A stretch of DNA of 64,000 nucleotides, from assembly GCF_022690765.1 (NCBI RefSeq), contig NZ_JALCZA010000002.1, positions 1 through 64,000 on the forward strand. Direction: 5' to 3'. The stretch is from Anaeromyxobacter oryzisoli. Lineage in GTDB: Bacteria > Myxococcota > Myxococcia > Myxococcales > Anaeromyxobacteraceae. Position numbers and translations under genes: made by a program. The notes beneath the pieces were generated by a model. The model saw only the letters and a list, made by a program, of their open reading frames with translations. It was not told the DNA's origin and ran no database searches. This document shows, in pieces, positions 61,008-64,000 of this stretch; positions within the stretch are counted from its first letter, which is position 1, and every line of letters starts with the position of its first letter.

Positions 61008-61378
61008 TGGCGCCCGGCAGGCCGGAACTGCCGGTTGACGAACCGACCGACGGTGCGCGTCCCATCCTCATCGATCTTGACGATGAAGCCGGGCCGCCCG
61101 GGCGCTGGCTCGAAGTGCGGATATGGCCCAGCTGCAAGGTGAGCCTTCACCCGCTCGCGTCCGCTCGCCGTGTCGACGGAGCTGAGACAAGCCGAGAGAG
61201 GAACGGCCTCCCCGCGCTTCTTGAGCCGCAGGACGGTCTCGGTGCGCAGCACGGGCTCCACGGCGCGCCCGAGCCGCGCCCAGAACTCGATCTGGCTAGC
61301 GATCGAGCGCTCGGACGTCTCGCCGACGATGCGAGCATCCAGGACGAGGTTCTCGGAAAGCTTGACGGGCTGGCCCAT
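61004..61378 (-). CDS. ParD-like antitoxin paired with zeta toxin
   Basis: A 124-residue protein from ATG 61378. MGQPVKLSENLVLDARIVGE and SERSIASQIEFWARLGRAVE form a ribbon-helix-helix-type N-terminus of the ParD-like family. The C-terminal part (HFEPAPGRPGFIVKIDEDG, FVNRQFRPAGRQ) is probably the toxin-neutralising tail. Its stop overlaps the toxin start (ATGA). A 6-bp inverted repeat 12 bp upstream is a likely operator for autoregulation. Confidence 0.8.
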   Translation of the reverse strand: MGQPVKLSENLVLDARIVGETSERSIASQIEFWARLGRAVEPVLRTETVLRLKKRGEAVPLSACLSSVDTASGRERVKAHLAAGPYPHFEPAPGRPGFIVKIDEDGTRTVGRFVNRQFRPAGRQ

Positions 61379-61389
61379 GCCCGAGGAAA

Positions 61390-61406
61390 GGTAGCATTTT
61401 GCTACC
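61390..61406. promoter_or_regulatory. operator-like inverted repeat of the toxin-antitoxin operon
   Basis: GGTAGC (61390-61395), ATTTT, GCTACC (61401-61406), 12 bp upstream of the antitoxin start. Typical of ribbon-helix-helix antitoxin operators. Confidence 0.6.
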
Positions 61407-61443
61407 CGGATGCAAGGCCCGCTCTGGTCGCCGTCAAAAGGCT

Positions 61444-62802
61444 TCATGTTCCGGCCCCTTGGCTTCGCTCCGCACGCGGTCCGGGAGCGCCTGAGCGTGC
61501 GCATTGGCGATGTACCTCTTCCCGTACACCTCCGATCTCCAGCGCCAGACGCTGAGCGATCCGGCGCTCGAACGCGGAGCGCGTCAGCCCCTCGGGGAGC
61601 GCGGACGCGTGCGGCGCCAGCATGCGGACGATGGCGAGCTTCTGCTCGACGGATGCATGCGTCGCTGCTGCAGTGCCTGTGTGCTTCTCGATGGCCCGGG
61701 TGATGAGGTACTCGGTCAGCGAGGGCGCGGATGCAACGAGCGCCTCGAAGCCGGCGCGGCCGTGCGCACGCACGTATTCATCCGGATCGCCCGGGAGCTT
61801 TGCCACGCGCGCGGAAAGCCCTGCCTGGAAGATGGCGCCCGCGAGCTGAGGCGGGGCGGCCGCACCGGCTGCGTCCCCGTCGAAGAGCATGACGAGCTCG
61901 CGGCATTCGCAGCGCTTCAGCAGCTCGAGGTGCTCGGGAGTGAGCGTGGTCCCGCACACGGCCACCACGTTCCGAACGCCCGCCTGACGAGGCAAGAGGA
62001 CATCGAAGTAGCCCTCGACGAGGATCGCCACCCCTGACTTGCGGATCGCATCCTTCGCCTGGCCGATGCCGTAGAGGACCCGGCTCTTCTTGTACAGAGC
62101 GGTCTCAGGGGTGTTGATGTACTTCGGCCCGGCCTCGTGGCCGAGGGCTCGGCCACCGAAACCAACCACGCGGCCATCGAGGTCGGTGATCGGGAAGATG
62201 AGCCGATCGCGGAAGCGGTCGTAGATCCCCTTGCGCCCATCGACGACGACGCCTGCTCGCCCGAGGTCCGCGTTCGAGAGCCCGTTCTTGCCAGCTACGG
62301 CGCGGTGCAGGTCGTGCCACTCCTTCACCGCCACGCCGAGTCTGAACTCCCGGGCAGTCGTCTCGTTGACGCCGCGAACGTTCAGGTACCGGCGAGCGTT
62401 CTCCCCGGCGCTTCCCCAGAGATTCGAACTCCAATGCGCCGTGGACGCCTCGCACGCGGCGAGCGCACCAGCCTTCTCCTGACGAAGCGGTTCTAGCTGC
62501 GAGGAAGCTGTCTCCTGCGAGACGTCGATTCCCAGCTCAGCCGCGAGCTCCCGGACGACAACTGGAAACTCCTTCCCTTGCAGCTTCTGGAGGAACTCGA
62601 AGACGTCCCCGTGAGCTCCACACCCGTAGCACCGAAACCGTTTCTTCTCCGCGTAGACGCGGAAGCTCGGGTTCTTGTCGGCATGGAACGGACAGGTGCC
62701 GGAGAAGCTCGACCCGCTCTTGCGCAGCTTCGTGTGGCGACCGATCACGATCACGGCGTCCAAGCGCGCTCGCACCTCTTCGATGACCGAATCCGGAATC
62801 AT
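61444..62802 (-). CDS. DNA primase (DnaG-type) of the element
   Basis: A 452-residue primase, MIPDSVIEEVRARLDAVIVI. It has an N-terminal zinc-binding domain (TCPFHADKNPSFRVYAEKK, FRCYGCGAHGDVFEF; Cys37, His40, Cys58, Cys61) and an RNA polymerase domain with TOPRIM motifs (AILVEGYFDVLLPRQAG, LVMLFDGDAAGAAAPPQL). PKYINTPETALYKKSRVLYG is also typical. Compared with chromosomal DnaG (about 600) the C-terminal helicase-binding domain is shortened, so it may work without DnaB recruitment or use a plasmid helicase. The start follows AGGAGAC. Confidence 0.92.
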   Translation of the reverse strand: MIPDSVIEEVRARLDAVIVIGRHTKLRKSGSSFSGTCPFHADKNPSFRVYAEKKRFRCYGCGAHGDVFEFLQKLQGKEFPVVVRELAAELGIDVSQETASSQLEPLRQEKAGALAACEASTAHWSSNLWGSAGENARRYLNVRGVNETTAREFRLGVAVKEWHDLHRAVAGKNGLSNADLGRAGVVVDGRKGIYDRFRDRLIFPITDLDGRVVGFGGRALGHEAGPKYINTPETALYKKSRVLYGIGQAKDAIRKSGVAILVEGYFDVLLPRQAGVRNVVAVCGTTLTPEHLELLKRCECRELVMLFDGDAAGAAAPPQLAGAIFQAGLSARVAKLPGDPDEYVRAHGRAGFEALVASAPSLTEYLITRAIEKHTGTAAATHASVEQKLAIVRMLAPHASALPEGLTRSAFERRIAQRLALEIGGVREEVHRQCARSGAPGPRAERSQGAGT

Positions 62803-62903
62803 GGCGTCTCCTATGGTGCAGCGACGTCGGCGCTCCTCCAGACGACCGAGCCGCGTGATAGGGCAGCGGAATCGGTGGCGGCGTGCAGCTTCCCAGGATC
62901 TCC

Positions 62904-64000
62904 TCAGGTTCCACCGAAACCAGGGACGGGTGCGGACACCGCGGCTTCCGGGGACCCGAGCACGAACTTCTCGTACAGCTTGAGGCCACGCGCTTCCGAC
63001 TGGTCCTTGCTCGCGAGCGGGTAGGTGGCCCGGAAGTTCGCGGGCAGCATCCCGTAGCAGACCGGCCGCAGCCCTTCGTCGTTGAAGAGATAGCCCTGGC
63101 CGGCGCGGGCCAGGTTCTTGATGGCGTTCGGGTGGAGCTTGTACGACTCGACGAGGCGCGTGGAGGCCTCGCGCGTCGCGAGCGTGGTCAGCAGAGGACC
63201 CTTCTCGGTTCGCACGGTCTTCTGCACTTCCTGGGCCGTGCCGATCGACTTGCTCACGAGCTCGCACAGGGCGGGGTTGTCCTGCTTGAGGATGTCCTTG
63301 CAGCGCGTGTTGTCCCAGACCGCCATCGCGAACTCTCGGCTCACGATCTCCAGATCAGCGACGCTCTGATGCGCCAGTGTGAACTGGACGTGCGCGTCTC
63401 GCAGCTGGTTCAGGCTATCGACCACCGACTTGTCCGCGAAACGCGCGAACTCGTCGACCGTGACGCTGAACGCCCGCTGGTTGCGAGTCGTGCGATGGAC
63501 CTGGCGAAGCGAGCCCTGCTGCTGGACGTCGATGAGGAAGACCTTGCCGAGCGCGGGGGCCTGCAGCTTGAAGAGGTTCGAGGGGAGCTGGACGTAGACG
63601 ATCTGATTCTGCTCGAGGACATCGCTCATCACGATGTCGGGCTCGTACGAGTTCACCTGCGGCGCCTGAAAGTTGTCGACGACACCGACGAGACCGGACA
63701 GCGCCTTGTGGATGTCGCGCCCAAGCCGCACGATGTGCGACTTGATCTCCTTCGCGGCGCCGCGCTCCTCCGAGGTCTCTAGGCACCACGAGAGCGCCCG
63801 GTTCCAGCAGCCGTCATCGCCGACGCCCTTCAGGCAGACGCCGATGTCGCGCATCGTGAACGGGAACCCATGCCCGTCGCCGTCCACCATGCCGTGAAGA
63901 AGCTTGCAGAGATTCGTAAAGAAGATCTGCGCCTGCGTGTTGTAGTAGGCGTTGTCGCCGAGCGGCAGGACCGAGAAGACGCGCTCGGCGGTGAGGACCG
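62904..64000 (-). CDS. type IV coupling protein (TraD/VirD4-like), C-terminal part, cut by window edge
   Basis: The frame is open to the window end, so the N-terminus and Walker A lie outside. The visible 364 residues include VLEQNQIVYVQLPSNLFKLQ, then FSVTVDEFARFADKSVVDSL (the Asp-Glu that pairs with the P-loop) and LAHQSVADLEIVSREFAMAV. NTRCKDILKQDNPALCELVS and SIGTAQEVQKTVRTEKG follow, the TraM-recognition region of TraD/TraG-type coupling ATPases. These proteins feed DNA into the type IV secretion channel. Together with the lytic transglycosylase and primase, it indicates a conjugative element continuing beyond the window. Confidence 0.85.
   Translation of the reverse strand, partial: VLTAERVFSVLPLGDNAYYNTQAQIFFTNLCKLLHGMVDGDGHGFPFTMRDIGVCLKGVGDDGCWNRALSWCLETSEERGAAKEIKSHIVRLGRDIHKALSGLVGVVDNFQAPQVNSYEPDIVMSDVLEQNQIVYVQLPSNLFKLQAPALGKVFLIDVQQQGSLRQVHRTTRNQRAFSVTVDEFARFADKSVVDSLNQLRDAHVQFTLAHQSVADLEIVSREFAMAVWDNTRCKDILKQDNPALCELVSKSIGTAQEVQKTVRTEKGPLLTTLATREASTRLVESYKLHPNAIKNLARAGQGYLFNDEGLRPVCYGMLPANFRATYPLASKDQSEARGLKLYEKFVLGSPEAAVSAPVPGFGGT

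Noticed and set aside
21853-64000. attR copy of the tRNA-Pro 3' end inside the window
   Set aside because: I looked for GGTTCAAATCCTGTCTCCCC-like sequence further right and found none, so the right boundary is not claimed.

Overview
The window looks like a piece of a very GC-rich myxobacterial genome, most like Anaeromyxobacter. The grounds are the extreme GC3 bias, an AgmX/PglI-type C-terminal domain protein, a TIGR04552-like protein, Memo-family and DUF5996 proteins, an Ig-repeat lipoprotein, and GTCACC/GGGTCACGGG-type intergenic repeats. The genus is inferred from gene content, not from a marker gene. 

Bases 1 to about 21,980 are ordinary chromosome. They hold an AgmX/PglI-like envelope protein (cut by the window edge), small exported and zinc-ribbon proteins, a Memo-family protein, the signal-recognition-particle GTPase Ffh, a DUF2203 protein, a metalloprotease-like ORF that reads in frame into an NmrA-type protein, tRNA-Leu(UAA), DUF5996, a single-domain response regulator, a probable 3,5-diaminohexanoate dehydrogenase, a very large SARP/AAA/TPR regulator, an M61 peptidase, a Xaa-Pro aminopeptidase and an Ig-like lipoprotein. 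The block ends at tRNA-Pro(CGG) and its terminator, a typical integration site. 

From about 22 kb to the end the content is that of a large integrated plasmid or integrative conjugative element. (i) 22.1-29.2 kb: a PIN-domain protein, then a six-gene minus-strand defence operon. It contains a short type II CBASS core (CdnG-like cyclase, E2-like protein, HNH-SAVED effector). Upstream is a small membrane protein; downstream are a second CD-NTase-like enzyme and a PD-(D/E)XK nuclease-like protein. (ii) 29.2-32.7 kb: a LysR remnant, ParA/ParB, a small basic protein and a HEPN-like protein. (iii) 32.8-34.4 kb: a decayed IS1182-type transposase. (iv) 34.6-39.5 kb: mercury resistance (merT, merP, an Fe-S metallochaperone, merA, a DUF2892 gene) divergent from a sigma-54 activator. 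(v) 39.8-43.0 kb: an origin-like region with three copies of a 16-bp palindrome (a fourth lies before parA), nine helically phased TAGGCACC-type repeats, a 27-bp perfect hairpin, a purine-only tract, a replication-relaxation-like protein and eight 100-bp tandem hairpin repeats. (vi) 43.1-50.9 kb: plasmid-type genes (a second ParB, a DUF6744-like protein, a MoxR/VWA pair, SSB, small proteins). At least six are preceded by the same stem-loop leader. (vii) 51.3-57.4 kb: a radC gene split precisely by a recombinase-in-trio (RIT) element that carries its own intact radC. (viii) 57.8-64.0 kb: a damaged ATP-dependent ligase, a second SSB, a lytic transglycosylase, a ParD-like/zeta toxin pair, a DnaG primase and the C-terminal part of a conjugative coupling protein running off the end. 

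Together, replication (origin, SSBs, primase), partition (ParAB), stabilisation (toxin-antitoxin), transfer (coupling protein, transglycosylase) and cargo (CBASS, mercury resistance) describe a mobile replicon. The features judged most novel are the double-nucleotidyltransferase defence operon, the radC-targeting RIT element that restores radC, the repeated leader hairpin, and the composite origin region.
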